NCBI RefSeq assembly: GCF_014647515.1
Contig: NZ_BMPI01000012.1
Location: 124,001-188,000 of the forward strand
Length of the DNA stretch: 64,000 nt
Reading direction: 5' to 3'
Source: Dactylosporangium sucinum
GTDB lineage: Bacteria > Actinomycetota > Actinomycetes > Mycobacteriales > Micromonosporaceae
Positions within the stretch are counted from its first letter, which is position 1; each line of letters begins with the position of its first letter. Below the pieces are notes generated by a model that ran no database searches, had not been told where the DNA came from, and saw only the letters and a program-made list of their open reading frames with translations. Both the position numbers and the translations under genes were made by a program. Below, in pieces: positions 8,189 through 16,736 of this stretch.

Positions 8189-9301
8189 TCAGGTCCAGGT
8201 CACGACGACCGGGTTGTGTTTGCGCGGCAGGACGAACCGTCCGGCGGCCGGATCGGTCGCCGGCAGGACGGTGGGCATGGTGAACGTGACGGTCCTGTTG
8301 CGGCAGTGGGTGTTCCAGTGCTGGATCTGGTCGGCCGTTTCGTCGGCGAGGGCTTCGCCGGTGGGGCCGTGGCCGACGACGCCGGCCTCGTACAGCTTGA
8401 TGCCGTCCGGCGCGAACGACGCCGGCCGGGTGGTGAGATAGGCGAGGTCGGCGCCGCGGACGGTGGCCATGGACCCCCAGTTGAACGACGGTGCGACGAT
8501 GCCGCGGTGGGCGGCGGGCAGCGCTACGTCCATGCGCATGAGCGCGTTGTCGAGGGTGCAGGCGAGCCACAGGTCGATCCAGGCGAACAAGGCCTCGCCC
8601 GGAAACAGCACCCCGGTCCACCGCTCGTGCCGGCCGGTGTCGAACACGCCGGTGAGAGCGGCCGCGTCGACGGTCTGGTCCCGATGGACCTGCAACCCGA
8701 TGGTGTGGTCGTCGGTGAGGTGGATGCGTTGGGGGCCGTCGGCGCCGATCCCGCGCCCGGGCATGACCGCGGCGGGTTCGCTGTTGACGCCGTGCCAGCC
8801 GTCGCTCTCGCGTTCGAACGCGATGCGGCGGGTGGTGGCGCCGCGCAGGCGCAGCGGGACGAGGAGCCGGCCGCCGGGGGCGAGCTGGTGCAGCCAGGCG
8901 GTGGGGATGTCATGGACGCCGACGGTCGCGATCACCCGGTCGTAGCGGGCGTCGGCGGGGTGGCCGCGGGCCGGGTCGGCGAGCACGACGTCGACGTTGG
9001 TGACACCGGCGGCGGCGAGGTGGGCGCGGGCGGCGTCGACGGTGTCCGGGTCGCCGTCCAGCGTGGTGACGTGGCCGTGTTCACCGACGACGGCGGCGAT
9101 GAGGGCGGCGTTGTAGCCGGTGCCGGCGCCGGCTACGAACACGTTGTGCCCCGGGCCCGGGTCGAGTTGTTCGAGCACGGCGGCGACGACGTCGGGTTCG
9201 TCGGCGTCGTCGGCGGCGTCGCTGTGCACGGGCACGAACAGGTCACGCGGTACACCGTGCAGGTCGGCGGCGGGGCCGTTGTCGGGGGTCACGGTGGGCA
9301 C
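8189..9301 (-). CDS. PCMT-like SAM methyltransferase
   Basis: This protein of about 370 residues has a class I SAM fold close to protein-L-isoaspartate methyltransferases. Motif I (VFVAGAGTGYNAA) is at about 54-66, followed by TLDGDP and PGGRLLVPLR. The C-terminal half (about 200-370) is an extension not found in repair-type PCMTs, with HWNTHCRNRTVTF near the end. Extended proteins of this type occur in actinomycetes, often beside peptide natural product genes, but I see no such genes here. GTG at 9301 is the chosen start; GTG at 9292 is an alternative. The substrate is unknown. Confidence 0.82.
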   Translation of the reverse strand: MPTVTPDNGPAADLHGVPRDLFVPVHSDAADDADEPDVVAAVLEQLDPGPGHNVFVAGAGTGYNAALIAAVVGEHGHVTTLDGDPDTVDAARAHLAAAGVTNVDVVLADPARGHPADARYDRVIATVGVHDIPTAWLHQLAPGGRLLVPLRLRGATTRRIAFERESDGWHGVNSEPAAVMPGRGIGADGPQRIHLTDDHTIGLQVHRDQTVDAAALTGVFDTGRHERWTGVLFPGEALFAWIDLWLACTLDNALMRMDVALPAAHRGIVAPSFNWGSMATVRGADLAYLTTRPASFAPDGIKLYEAGVVGHGPTGEALADETADQIQHWNTHCRNRTVTFTMPTVLPATDPAAGRFVLPRKHNPVVVTWT

Positions 9302-9354
9302 CTTACTGTAAGCGTTCCCCCCGTGACCGGCCCGCACGAGTCGCGCTGGAGCAG

Positions 9355-10305
9355 TCAGGCGGACGCCGAAAGGCGGAGCACCTCGACCTCGCCGTCCAGA
9401 AGGACCGGACCGGCGGCGTAGGGAACCAGCAGCGTGTCCCCCCGCCGGAGCGACAGGTCGTCGTGCTCGCCGAGGAGCCTGCCCGCTCCGGCCACCACGA
9501 CCAGCACGCTGAAGCCACGTTCCAGACGGTCGCCGCCGTACCGGCGGCGGGCGGCGAAGAACTCGTCCGCGGCCTCGGGCAGCAGCCGCGCCGCAGTGCC
9601 GCGCAGTTCGTCGAGGCGCGATGGCGTCCAGGCGCCGCGGTCGACGCACTGCAGGGCCAGGTCGTAGCCGAGGCCCAGGTGGCCGTCGGCGAGGCCGAAG
9701 CCTTCGTACTCCAGCAGCACGGAGAAGTCGGTCGGCTCCTGGATCTCGACCAGCAGGATGCCGTCGCCGATCGCGTGCGGCAGGCCGGCCGGGCAGAGGA
9801 TCGCGTCGCCGGCCGCGACCGGGATCCGGTTGGTGGCGGCGAGCATCGCCTCGGTCTGCTGCCCGCCCACCCAGCCGGCCAGCTCGGCGGCCGCCACGTC
9901 ACGGGCGAAACCCAGGTGGACGTACGCGCCGGGCCGCGCGGAGACGATCACCCAGGCCTCGGTCTTGCCGTACGGCGAGGCGAGGTGCGCGGTGGCGAAG
10001 CGGCGGTCCGGGTGCACGTGCAACGGCAGCCGCTGGCCGGCGTCGAGCAGCTTCACCAGCACGCCGGTGTCGGCGCGTTGCGGGCCGAGCCACCAGCCCG
10101 GGTCCGCGGCGATCGCCTCGGCCAGCACGCGGCCGTCGGCCAGGGTGGACAGCCCGGACGGGGCGAGCCCGAACCGGCTGGTCACCGAGCCCACCCAGTC
10201 CTCGGGGCGGTCGGGCAGCGCCGGCACGTTGCGGAACTCGGCGATCCGGCCGGCGCCGCGGTAGAACGTCTCGGGCTGGTTGGCGGGCAGTGCCTCGACG
10301 GTCAT
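9355..10305 (-). CDS. ManA-like class I mannose-6-phosphate isomerase
   Basis: This 316-residue protein resembles class I phosphomannose isomerase, which interconverts mannose 6-phosphate and fructose 6-phosphate. The cupin metal site is visible: LHVHPD with His96 and His98, GKTEAW with Glu116, and a later CPAGLPHAIG. It is shorter than the roughly 390-residue E. coli ManA, in line with the compact Gram-positive type. The ATG at 10305 overlaps the stop of the upstream kinase gene (ATGA), so it is coupled to the kinase and aldolase. It is the last gene of the sugar operon and would feed fructose 6-phosphate to the kinase. Confidence 0.85.
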   Translation of the reverse strand: MTVEALPANQPETFYRGAGRIAEFRNVPALPDRPEDWVGSVTSRFGLAPSGLSTLADGRVLAEAIAADPGWWLGPQRADTGVLVKLLDAGQRLPLHVHPDRRFATAHLASPYGKTEAWVIVSARPGAYVHLGFARDVAAAELAGWVGGQQTEAMLAATNRIPVAAGDAILCPAGLPHAIGDGILLVEIQEPTDFSVLLEYEGFGLADGHLGLGYDLALQCVDRGAWTPSRLDELRGTAARLLPEAADEFFAARRRYGGDRLERGFSVLVVVAGAGRLLGEHDDLSLRRGDTLLVPYAAGPVLLDGEVEVLRLSASA

Positions 10306-11498
10306 CGGTGTCCCTTCAGCGCAAGCTCGGCGAGGAAGCCACCGACGAACGTGTCGCCGAGCCCGACGGTGGTGGGGTTCTGGACGTCGAGCGCGAAGCC
10401 GGGGACACAATCGACAGTCTCGCCCAGGCGCGAGCGCAGTGCCGACGCGAAGGCGACGGACTCGGGCCGCCGTGGCAGCCGGCGCAGGCGCTCGACGTCC
10501 TCGTCGGTGAAGTCGTCGCCGTGGCAGTATCGGGTGGCGGCCATGACGGTGCCGGTGTCGAGGGCGTCGGCGTAATCGCCCGCGCCGAGCGCCAGGGCCC
10601 AGTATTTCGTGTGCAGCACCAGCGTCGGCACCGGGATGAACGCGTGCACCGCGGTGAGCGCCGCCGCGACGTCCTCGGCCGAGAGCAGGTCGACCGGGCG
10701 GCCGAGATACGACTGCAGCTCGTCCTCGTTCAGCCCGTACACGTCGATCTCGTCGAGCAGCGCCTCCCGGACCCGGCGGCTGAAGGCCGGTTCGTGGTAC
10801 GCCGCGTCCTCGAAGTAGGTCACCGCCCCGGCCGGCAGCCGCCGCATGTGCTGCTGCAGTGCGGCGAGCCGCTCGTCGAGCTCCGCCTCGTCGCGCATGG
10901 CGTTGAATCCGGAGATCAGGAAGACGTCCGCCCTGCCCAGCCGGTCGCCGAGATCGTCGGTGAGCAGCATGGCGCTGTTCGCCGGGTCGTTGACGTAGAT
11001 CAGGCGGTTCGGGAACGGCGCGATCATGTCGACGTTGCTCGCCCGGACCCGCAGGCCCTTGTCGTACTGCACGATCAGGTGCGGATAGAAGGTGTCCCCG
11101 GCACCGCTGTTGATGTACTCGGTGCCCGCCGGCAGCAGCCGGCGGAAGGTGTCGTTGACGCTGACCAGGTGCAGCGTCGACGGCACGCCGAGCCGGCTCA
11201 TCAGGATCCCGGCCCGCACCGAGGTGCCGCCCAGGGTCTGCCGATGCGGGAACCGGTCCGCGAAGGCCGACAGCGCCGGGGCGGAGGCGACGAAGTGCTC
11301 GCCGCCTCCGCCCCGGGCCACGTACCCGAGGATCGACACCACGAGGTCCCGCTCACTGGTCACGGTGGCCGGCGACGTCAGTTCCGCGGCGACGATGCCG
11401 TACTCGGCGACGAGCTGTTCCAGGACTTCGGCGGTCAGCTTCAACTCGTAGTCGACGCAGCCGCCGAGGCCCAGGAGTACACGGGACGCGTCGGCCAT
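10302..11498 (-). CDS. ADP-dependent phosphofructokinase/glucokinase family kinase
   Basis: This 398-residue sugar kinase has the ribokinase-like fold of the ADP-dependent glucokinase/phosphofructokinase family. Supporting signs are LGGTSVRAGI for the sugar site, a YGLNEDEL motif for metal binding, and GLGDTFVGGF near the C-terminus with the catalytic Asp. This family was first described in hyperthermophilic archaea and animals and is uncommon in bacteria. The gene starts one base after the aldolase stop and overlaps the ManA-like gene. The context suggests phosphorylation of fructose 6-phosphate, or of the imported sugar itself, with ADP as possible donor. Donor and substrate are inference. 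Confidence 0.82.
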   Translation of the reverse strand: MADASRVLLGLGGCVDYELKLTAEVLEQLVAEYGIVAAELTSPATVTSERDLVVSILGYVARGGGGEHFVASAPALSAFADRFPHRQTLGGTSVRAGILMSRLGVPSTLHLVSVNDTFRRLLPAGTEYINSGAGDTFYPHLIVQYDKGLRVRASNVDMIAPFPNRLIYVNDPANSAMLLTDDLGDRLGRADVFLISGFNAMRDEAELDERLAALQQHMRRLPAGAVTYFEDAAYHEPAFSRRVREALLDEIDVYGLNEDELQSYLGRPVDLLSAEDVAAALTAVHAFIPVPTLVLHTKYWALALGAGDYADALDTGTVMAATRYCHGDDFTDEDVERLRRLPRRPESVAFASALRSRLGETVDCVPGFALDVQNPTTVGLGDTFVGGFLAELALKGHR

Positions 11499-11499
11499 G

Positions 11500-12363
11500 T
11501 CAGTAGAGCGAGCCCTTGCCGGCGGCGCCGAACAGCTCGATCTTCTGGGCGGCGACCACCTTCATGGCCTCGATGCAGGCGGGCTGGATGGCGTTCGGCT
11601 CGCGCACCTTCTGGTCGTTGCCCAGCACCTCGCGCATCTTGTTGTGGTAGGCGATCTTGATGTCGGTCGAGATGTTGATCTTGTTGATGCCGATCCGCGC
11701 GGCCTCGCGGATCTCGTCGTCCGGGTTGCCGGAGCCGCCGTGCAGCACCAGCGGGATCTGCACCCGGCTCTTGATCTCCTTGAGCAGGTCGAGCTTCAGC
11801 TCCGGCTTGAGGTGGGCCGGGTACAGGCCGTGGAACGTGCCGATCGCCACGGCGAGGCTGTCCACGCCGGTCTGCTCGACGAACGTGACCGCGTCGTCGG
11901 GGTCGGTGTAGATGATCTCGGCGGCGCCCGCCTCGGCGTAGCTGTCGTTCCCGCCGATCGTGCCGAGCTCACCCTCCACCGACACGCCGAGGACGTGCGC
12001 GGAGTCGGTGACCTTCTTGGTGATCGCGATGTTGTCCTCGAACGGCTTGAGCGAGCCGTCGATCATCACGGAGGTGAAGCCGTACTGGATCGCCTGCAGG
12101 ATCTGCTCGTAGGTGGCGCCGTGGTCCCAGTGGATCGCGATCGGGACGCTCGAGTTGTGCGACCGTTCGATGATGCCGGTGATCATCTCGCGGCCGATGT
12201 GCCGGACCTCGTCCGGGTGGATCCCGACGATCAGCGGGGCGTTCGTCTCCTCGCTGATCTCCACGATGCCCTTGAACATCGCCCAGTCGCTGATGTTGAA
12301 GGCAGGCACGGCGAAGCTGTGCTCGTTGGCGACGTCCAGGATCGCCTTGCCGGTCGTCAGCAT
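11500..12363 (-). CDS. Class II ketose-bisphosphate aldolase
   Basis: This 287-residue zinc aldolase of the fructose/tagatose-bisphosphate (Fba/GatY/KbaY) family cleaves a ketose bisphosphate to glycerone phosphate and an aldehyde. Asp80-His81 in IHWDHG, Glu131 in VEGELGTIGG, His178 in GTFHG and His208 in HGGSG are the catalytic and zinc residues expected. The length and sequence are closer to the GatY/KbaY group than to the longer glycolytic FbaA. It follows the permease genes by about 30 bases and precedes the ADP-dependent kinase, so kinase and aldolase are probably consecutive steps on the imported sugar. Confidence 0.9.
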   Translation of the reverse strand: MLTTGKAILDVANEHSFAVPAFNISDWAMFKGIVEISEETNAPLIVGIHPDEVRHIGREMITGIIERSHNSSVPIAIHWDHGATYEQILQAIQYGFTSVMIDGSLKPFEDNIAITKKVTDSAHVLGVSVEGELGTIGGNDSYAEAGAAEIIYTDPDDAVTFVEQTGVDSLAVAIGTFHGLYPAHLKPELKLDLLKEIKSRVQIPLVLHGGSGNPDDEIREAARIGINKINISTDIKIAYHNKMREVLGNDQKVREPNAIQPACIEAMKVVAAQKIELFGAAGKGSLY

Positions 12364-12392
12364 TTCTGTGTTTCTCCTTTTGCGTTGCTGTG

Positions 12393-13247
12393 TCAGGCCT
12401 TGACGGCGCCGGCGGTGAGCCCGCCGATGAACCGTCGCTGGAACACGAGGAAGAGGACGAGGACCGGAATGGACCCGAGGATGCTCATCGCCATCATCTG
12501 GTTCCACTCGTACGAGTGCTGGCCCATGAGCAGCTGGATGCCGATCGGCACGGTGCGCATGTCGTCGGTGCGGGTCAGCGTGAGCGCGAACAGGTACTCG
12601 TTCCACGAGATCATGAAGGTGTAGACCCCGACCGCGATCAGGCCGGGCACCGAGATCGGCACCAGGATCCGCCACAGTGCGGTCCAGCCGGTGCCGCCGT
12701 CGACCTTGACGGACTCGTCCAGCTCTCGCGGCAGCGTGTTCAGGTACGCGGTGATCATGATGATCGCGTACGGGAGGGTGAACACCATGTGCGTGAGGAT
12801 CAGGCCGGGATAGGTGTTGTACAGGCCGAGCGCGACGACGAGCCCGAAGTACGGAATGACGAGCGTGATCGGCGGCACGGCCTGGACGCTGACGATCACG
12901 GCGTTGATGGTCCTGGAGAACGGGAACGTGAAACGGCTGAACGCGAAGCCGGCCAGGACGGCCACCAGCAGCGTCAGGATGGTCACCGCGAAGGCGACGA
13001 TGTAACTGTTGAGGAAGAACCGCAACTGAGCACCGTTGCCCAGGATCTCCCGGTAGGCGTCGAGCGAGAAGCTCTCGGTGATCAGCTTCGGCGGGTTCTG
13101 GAAGACGTCCCCGTTGCCCTTGAACGAGGTGGACAGCATCCACAGGACCGGCAGGCCGGCGAACAGCCCGCCGACGACGAGCCCGGTGACGACGCCGGCC
13201 TTGGCGAGGGTGCGGCGGGTCTTGACGGTGATGGCCATGCGTCTCAC
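12393..13247 (-). CDS. Sugar ABC transporter permease (MalG type)
   Basis: This 284-residue protein with about six membrane helices is a CUT1 family permease. The EAA loop (ELDESVKVDGGTGWTALWRILVPIS) that contacts the ATPase is clear. It overlaps the upstream MalF-type gene by four bases and forms the membrane channel with it. No ATPase gene is present in the operon, so the pair probably uses a shared MsiK-like ATPase, as is usual for actinomycete sugar importers. Confidence 0.92.
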   Translation of the reverse strand: MRRMAITVKTRRTLAKAGVVTGLVVGGLFAGLPVLWMLSTSFKGNGDVFQNPPKLITESFSLDAYREILGNGAQLRFFLNSYIVAFAVTILTLLVAVLAGFAFSRFTFPFSRTINAVIVSVQAVPPITLVIPYFGLVVALGLYNTYPGLILTHMVFTLPYAIIMITAYLNTLPRELDESVKVDGGTGWTALWRILVPISVPGLIAVGVYTFMISWNEYLFALTLTRTDDMRTVPIGIQLLMGQHSYEWNQMMAMSILGSIPVLVLFLVFQRRFIGGLTAGAVKA

Positions 13248-14185
13248 CGCTCCCTTTGCTGGCGTACGTAGAAGAAGGCCAGGACCATCGTCAGCAGCAG
13301 CACGATCACGGCGGCGGCGGACGCGGTCGCGAACTCGTACTCGCTGAAGGCTTGCTTGTAGGTGTAGGTGCTGAGCATCTCGGTGGCGTTCAGCGGCCCG
13401 CCGCCGGTCGTCATCCAGATCAGCGCGAACTGCTGGGACGTCCAGATCAGGTCGAGCACCGCCATGCTGACGATCACCGGCCGCAGCTGGGGCAGCGTCA
13501 CGTGCAGGAACCGCTGGAACCAGTTCGTCCCGTCCACGGCGGCCGCTTCGTACAGGTCGTTGGGGATGCCCTGCAGCCCGGCGAGCAGACTGATCATGAA
13601 GAACGGGTAGCCGGACCAGATGTTGACGAACGTGACCGCCCAGAGCGCCTTGTCCGGATCACCGAGCCAGTTCACGCCCTCCTGAACGACACCCAGCGTG
13701 CGCAGCACGTAGTTGACGACGCCGGACGGGTCGAGCAGCAGCCGCCAGATGACGGCGATCACCGCGATCGTGAACAGCCAGGGCAGGATGTAGACGATCC
13801 GGAAGATGGCCTTGGTGACCCCGCTCAGCAACTGGGTGTTGAGCATCATCGCGAAGGCCAGGCCGAGGACCAGGTGGGCCACGGTGCTGACCGAGATGAA
13901 GACGGCAGTGTTCTTCAGCGCGGCCAGGAAGTCCGGGTCGGTGAGCACCTTGGTGTAGTTGGCGAACCCGGCGAACACCGAGTTCTCCTGGACGATCACG
14001 TTGTCCCGGAACGAGTAGCTGATCACCATGACGATGGGGACCACCATCAGGACCACGACCAGGAGCACCGTGGGGGACAGATAGCCGTACGGGATCAGCC
14101 GCCGGGCCAGGGTGGAGCGGGTCCGGCCGGGGGTGACCTGCTCCTCGGGGGGCGCCGCGGTGTTCGGTGCCGTCAGGGATGTCAT
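13244..14185 (-). CDS. Sugar ABC transporter permease (MalF type)
   Basis: This 313-residue membrane protein is the MalF-type partner, with six predicted helices and the EAA loop (DLYEAAAVDGTNWFQRFLHVTLPQL). The N-terminus is a cytosolic Pro/Thr/Glu stretch before the first helix (YLSPTVLLVVVLMVVPIV). It follows the binding-protein gene after a strong intergenic hairpin (14202-14233) that probably lowers permease expression relative to the binding protein. Confidence 0.92.
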   Translation of the reverse strand: MTSLTAPNTAAPPEEQVTPGRTRSTLARRLIPYGYLSPTVLLVVVLMVVPIVMVISYSFRDNVIVQENSVFAGFANYTKVLTDPDFLAALKNTAVFISVSTVAHLVLGLAFAMMLNTQLLSGVTKAIFRIVYILPWLFTIAVIAVIWRLLLDPSGVVNYVLRTLGVVQEGVNWLGDPDKALWAVTFVNIWSGYPFFMISLLAGLQGIPNDLYEAAAVDGTNWFQRFLHVTLPQLRPVIVSMAVLDLIWTSQQFALIWMTTGGGPLNATEMLSTYTYKQAFSEYEFATASAAAVIVLLLTMVLAFFYVRQQRER

Positions 14186-14201
14186 CGCTGTCTCCTTGAT
14201 C

Positions 14202-14233
14202 GGGCGCCGCGCCGGCGGACCGGCACGGCGCCC
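14202..14233 (-). terminator. Intra-operon hairpin between binding-protein and permease genes
   Basis: GGGCGCCG-C-GCCGG and CCGGC-A-CGGCGCCC pair around CGGA: a 14-position stem with one mismatch. It lies between the stop at 14241 and the permease start at 14185. Stems in this position commonly protect the upstream mRNA or cause partial termination, which gives more binding protein than permease. Confidence 0.55.
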
Positions 14234-14240
14234 GGGCGGG

Positions 14241-15530
14241 CTACTCGATCACCGAGGACCAGGACGCCTGCGACTTGGCGAGGGCCTCGTCGACGGTCGT
14301 CTTGCCGGTCAGCACGAGCTGGAGCTGCTCGTCGAAGCTGCGCATCAGGTCCTCGGACTTGGGCAGGCCGACGAACTCGTTGGCCGGGTAGCCCTGCTGG
14401 TAGATGTCGAAGGCGGTCTTGAACATCGGGTCGCTGTTGCTGAAGTCGGGCTTGGCGTTCTTGTTGCCCGGGAAGCCGTTCGCGATCGTGCTCAGCTTCG
14501 CGTTGGTCTCCTGGCTCATCAGGTAGGACACGAACTTGAACGCCTCGGCCTTGTGCTTGGTGGAGTTGGAGACGCCGATGCCCCACGACGCGTACGGGAT
14601 GCCGCGCTTGCCGGTGTAGCCGTCCACGGACGGAAGGGCGGCCACCTCGAACTTCAGGTCCGGCTTGTTCTTCTTGATCAGGTTGATGTGCGCGAGCGAG
14701 TCGATCATCATGCCGACCTGGCCGTTGGTGAACTTCTCGACCTTGTCCTGTTCCTTCATGGTGAGCGAGCCGGGGGCGATGACGCCGGCGTCGTTCAGGC
14801 TCTTCACGTACTCGACCGTGCTCTTGACGGGCGCGCTGGTCAGGTCGGGCTTGCCGTCCTTCAGCATGCTGCCGCCGGAGGCCCAGAGCCAGGACATGAC
14901 GTCGTTCTGGATGCCGTTGGGGACGGCGGTGTCGAGCGGGAGCGCCCAGCCCTTCACGTCGGTGCCGGTCGCGCTGATCTTCTTGGCCGCGTCAAGGAAC
15001 TGGGTGCGCGTGGCGGGCACGTCGGCGACGCCGGCCTTGGCGAGCAGGTCCTTGTTGACGAAGAGCGGGTAGACGAAGTTGACCACCGGGATCATGTAGG
15101 TCTTGCCCTTGACCTGCACCTGGCTGGCGAGCTGGCTGGTGTCGTAGTTCGCGTCCGTCATCAGCTTGGACAGGTCGGTGATCGCACCCTGCTTGGCGAA
15201 GTCGTTGACCCAGGCGCCGTCGAGGCCCACCACGTCGGGCAGGGTCTTCGACGCGGCACCGGTGATGAGCTGCTGCTTGGTCGAGGCGTACGGCGCGCTC
15301 AGCAGCTTGATCTTGATGTTCGGGTTCTGTGCGGTGAAATCGTTGACGATCTTGTCGAACTCCCCGGCCGGAAGCTCGGCCCCCCACCACTGGGCGAACT
15401 CCAGCGTCACGTCGCCACCCGAGGCACTGTCGGCCGAGTCGCCCGAGCCGCACGCCGCCACGACCGCGATCAGCGCGGCCGCCGTCACTGCCCCTAACGC
15501 TCGCTTCAGCCGGGATGCACGTACCGCCAT
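14241..15530 (-). CDS. Sugar-binding lipoprotein (ABC importer)
   Basis: This 429-residue extracellular solute-binding protein of family 1 has a lipoprotein signal: positive N-terminus, hydrophobic core and the lipobox VVAAC with the lipidated Cys at about 27. FAQWWGAELPAGEFDKIVNDF is the typical start of the mature domain. It captures the sugar for the two permeases downstream on the same strand. The ligand cannot be read from sequence; the enzymes in the operon suggest a hexose or a mannose- or ketose-like compound. Repeats of CAAGA in its promoter region may bind the divergent DeoR regulator. Confidence 0.92.
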   Translation of the reverse strand: MAVRASRLKRALGAVTAAALIAVVAACGSGDSADSASGGDVTLEFAQWWGAELPAGEFDKIVNDFTAQNPNIKIKLLSAPYASTKQQLITGAASKTLPDVVGLDGAWVNDFAKQGAITDLSKLMTDANYDTSQLASQVQVKGKTYMIPVVNFVYPLFVNKDLLAKAGVADVPATRTQFLDAAKKISATGTDVKGWALPLDTAVPNGIQNDVMSWLWASGGSMLKDGKPDLTSAPVKSTVEYVKSLNDAGVIAPGSLTMKEQDKVEKFTNGQVGMMIDSLAHINLIKKNKPDLKFEVAALPSVDGYTGKRGIPYASWGIGVSNSTKHKAEAFKFVSYLMSQETNAKLSTIANGFPGNKNAKPDFSNSDPMFKTAFDIYQQGYPANEFVGLPKSEDLMRSFDEQLQLVLTGKTTVDEALAKSQASWSSVIE

Positions 15531-15603
15531 GGCATGCTCCTTCTATATCGAGATCTTTCTGTTCTCCGCGGTGTTGGCGCCACGTTAGCAGCGTGTTACA
15601 GAT

Positions 15604-15627
15604 CAAGACAAGAGAAGAACAGCAAGA
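15604..15627. promoter_or_regulatory. CAAGA direct repeats, candidate DeoR operator
   Basis: CAAGA occurs in tandem at 15604-15613 and again at 15623-15627, about 75-95 bases upstream of the binding-protein start and facing the DeoR gene. DeoR/GlpR family proteins often bind direct repeats in such regions. The whole 296-base divergent region (15531-15826) holds no gene. GGCATACT also occurs twice in it (15641-15648 and 15796-15803) and could supply -10 elements. Confidence 0.4.
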
Positions 15628-15752
15628 AACTGCGGAGTACGGCATACTATTGCGTCATGAGGCAAAACCTGGCATCCCACTGCCACCCTTCTAGCTGCAG
15701 TTTGCCCAGCCGACACCGGGCTTCGACCAGATTTGCCCATCCTTGCCGCTCT

Positions 15753-15771
15753 TCGCTGCTCTACGCAGCGA
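15753..15771. promoter_or_regulatory. 7-bp inverted repeat upstream of DeoR gene
   Basis: TCGCTGC (15753-15759) and GCAGCGA (15765-15771) are perfect arms around TCTAC, 56 bases before the GTG start of the regulator. It could be an autoregulatory operator or a leader hairpin. Confidence 0.35.
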
Positions 15772-15826
15772 TGCTCTCAGCGGACCGGCAAGTGTGGCAT
15801 ACTCCCGCACTGACAAGGGGGGAACA

Positions 15827-16666
15827 GTGAGCGTTGGCAGGGACGAGCGGCAGCGCCATCTACCTGCCGGGCGCAAGGCTCAGTTGGCCGCGTATGTTGC
15901 CGACTCCGGCCAGGTCACGGTGGGCGAGTTGGCCGAGCGCTTCGGCGTCTCCATCGACACCGTGCGACGCGATCTCGATCAGCTGGCCGCCGAGGGCATC
16001 CTCGTGCGCACATACGGCGGCGCCGTCAGCCTGTCCACGGTCTCGCGCACCACCGACCGCGCCGTCGACCAGCGACTCACGGTGCAGGAGCAGGAGAAAG
16101 AGAAGATCGCGGCGCTGGCCGCATCCCTGGTCCAGGACGGCTCGACCATCATGATCAACGGCGGGACGACCACCCTCGCGCTCGCCCGCAACCTCGGCCA
16201 GCACCGCAACCTCACGGTGGCGACGAACAACCTGCTGGTGCCGGGTGCGCTCCCGCCCACGGCCATCCGCGACATCTACGTCTTCGGCGGCGCGGTGCGC
16301 GCGCTCACGCTCGCCACGATCGGCCCGGTCAGCTTCCGCGCCACCGCCGGCGTCGAGCTGGACATCAGCTGCGATCTGGCGCTGATCGGCGTCGGCGCGG
16401 TCTCCGCCGTCGCCGGCTACACGACGAGCAATCTCGCCGAGGCCGCGATGATGCAGGAGATGATCTCCCGCGCGGCCCGCGTGGCGATCCTCGCCGACTC
16501 CTCCAAGTTCGGCCGCCGCCTCTTCGCCCAGGTGTCGGAGCTCGGCGCCGCCGACTACCTGATCACCGACACCGCGCCGCCGCCCGACCTGCGCAACGCC
16601 CTCAGGGCGAGCGGCGTGGAGCTGCTCACCCCGACGACCAAGTCTCTGGATCCACGGCAGGCGTGA
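15827..16666 (+). CDS. DeoR/GlpR family transcription regulator
   Basis: This 279-residue regulator has an N-terminal winged helix (about 10-65; VTVGELAERFGVSIDTVRRDLDQLAAEGILVRTYGGA is the family signature region) and a DeoRC sugar-phosphate sensing domain with INGGTTT and DSSKFG. Such proteins are usually repressors released by a phosphorylated sugar. It is divergent from the sugar importer, aldolase and kinase operon and is its likely controller. The GTG at 15827 is chosen because a G-rich ribosome site (GGGGGG) lies just upstream; an ATG at 15743 would add 28 residues not typical of the family. Confidence 0.9.
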   Translation: MSVGRDERQRHLPAGRKAQLAAYVADSGQVTVGELAERFGVSIDTVRRDLDQLAAEGILVRTYGGAVSLSTVSRTTDRAVDQRLTVQEQEKEKIAALAASLVQDGSTIMINGGTTTLALARNLGQHRNLTVATNNLLVPGALPPTAIRDIYVFGGAVRALTLATIGPVSFRATAGVELDISCDLALIGVGAVSAVAGYTTSNLAEAAMMQEMISRAARVAILADSSKFGRRLFAQVSELGAADYLITDTAPPPDLRNALRASGVELLTPTTKSLDPRQA

Positions 16667-16670
16667 CCGT

Positions 16671-16687
16671 TCCCGCCGGTAGCGGGA
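16671..16687. terminator. Small hairpin between convergent genes
   Basis: TCCCGC and GCGGGA pair around CGGTA just after the DeoR stop, in the 70-base gap before the tail of the glycosidase gene. Confidence 0.4.
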
Positions 16688-16736
16688 GCGGCGCGATGCG
16701 GCTGGCGGTCAGTTACGGCAGTGGCTGCTCGCGCTC

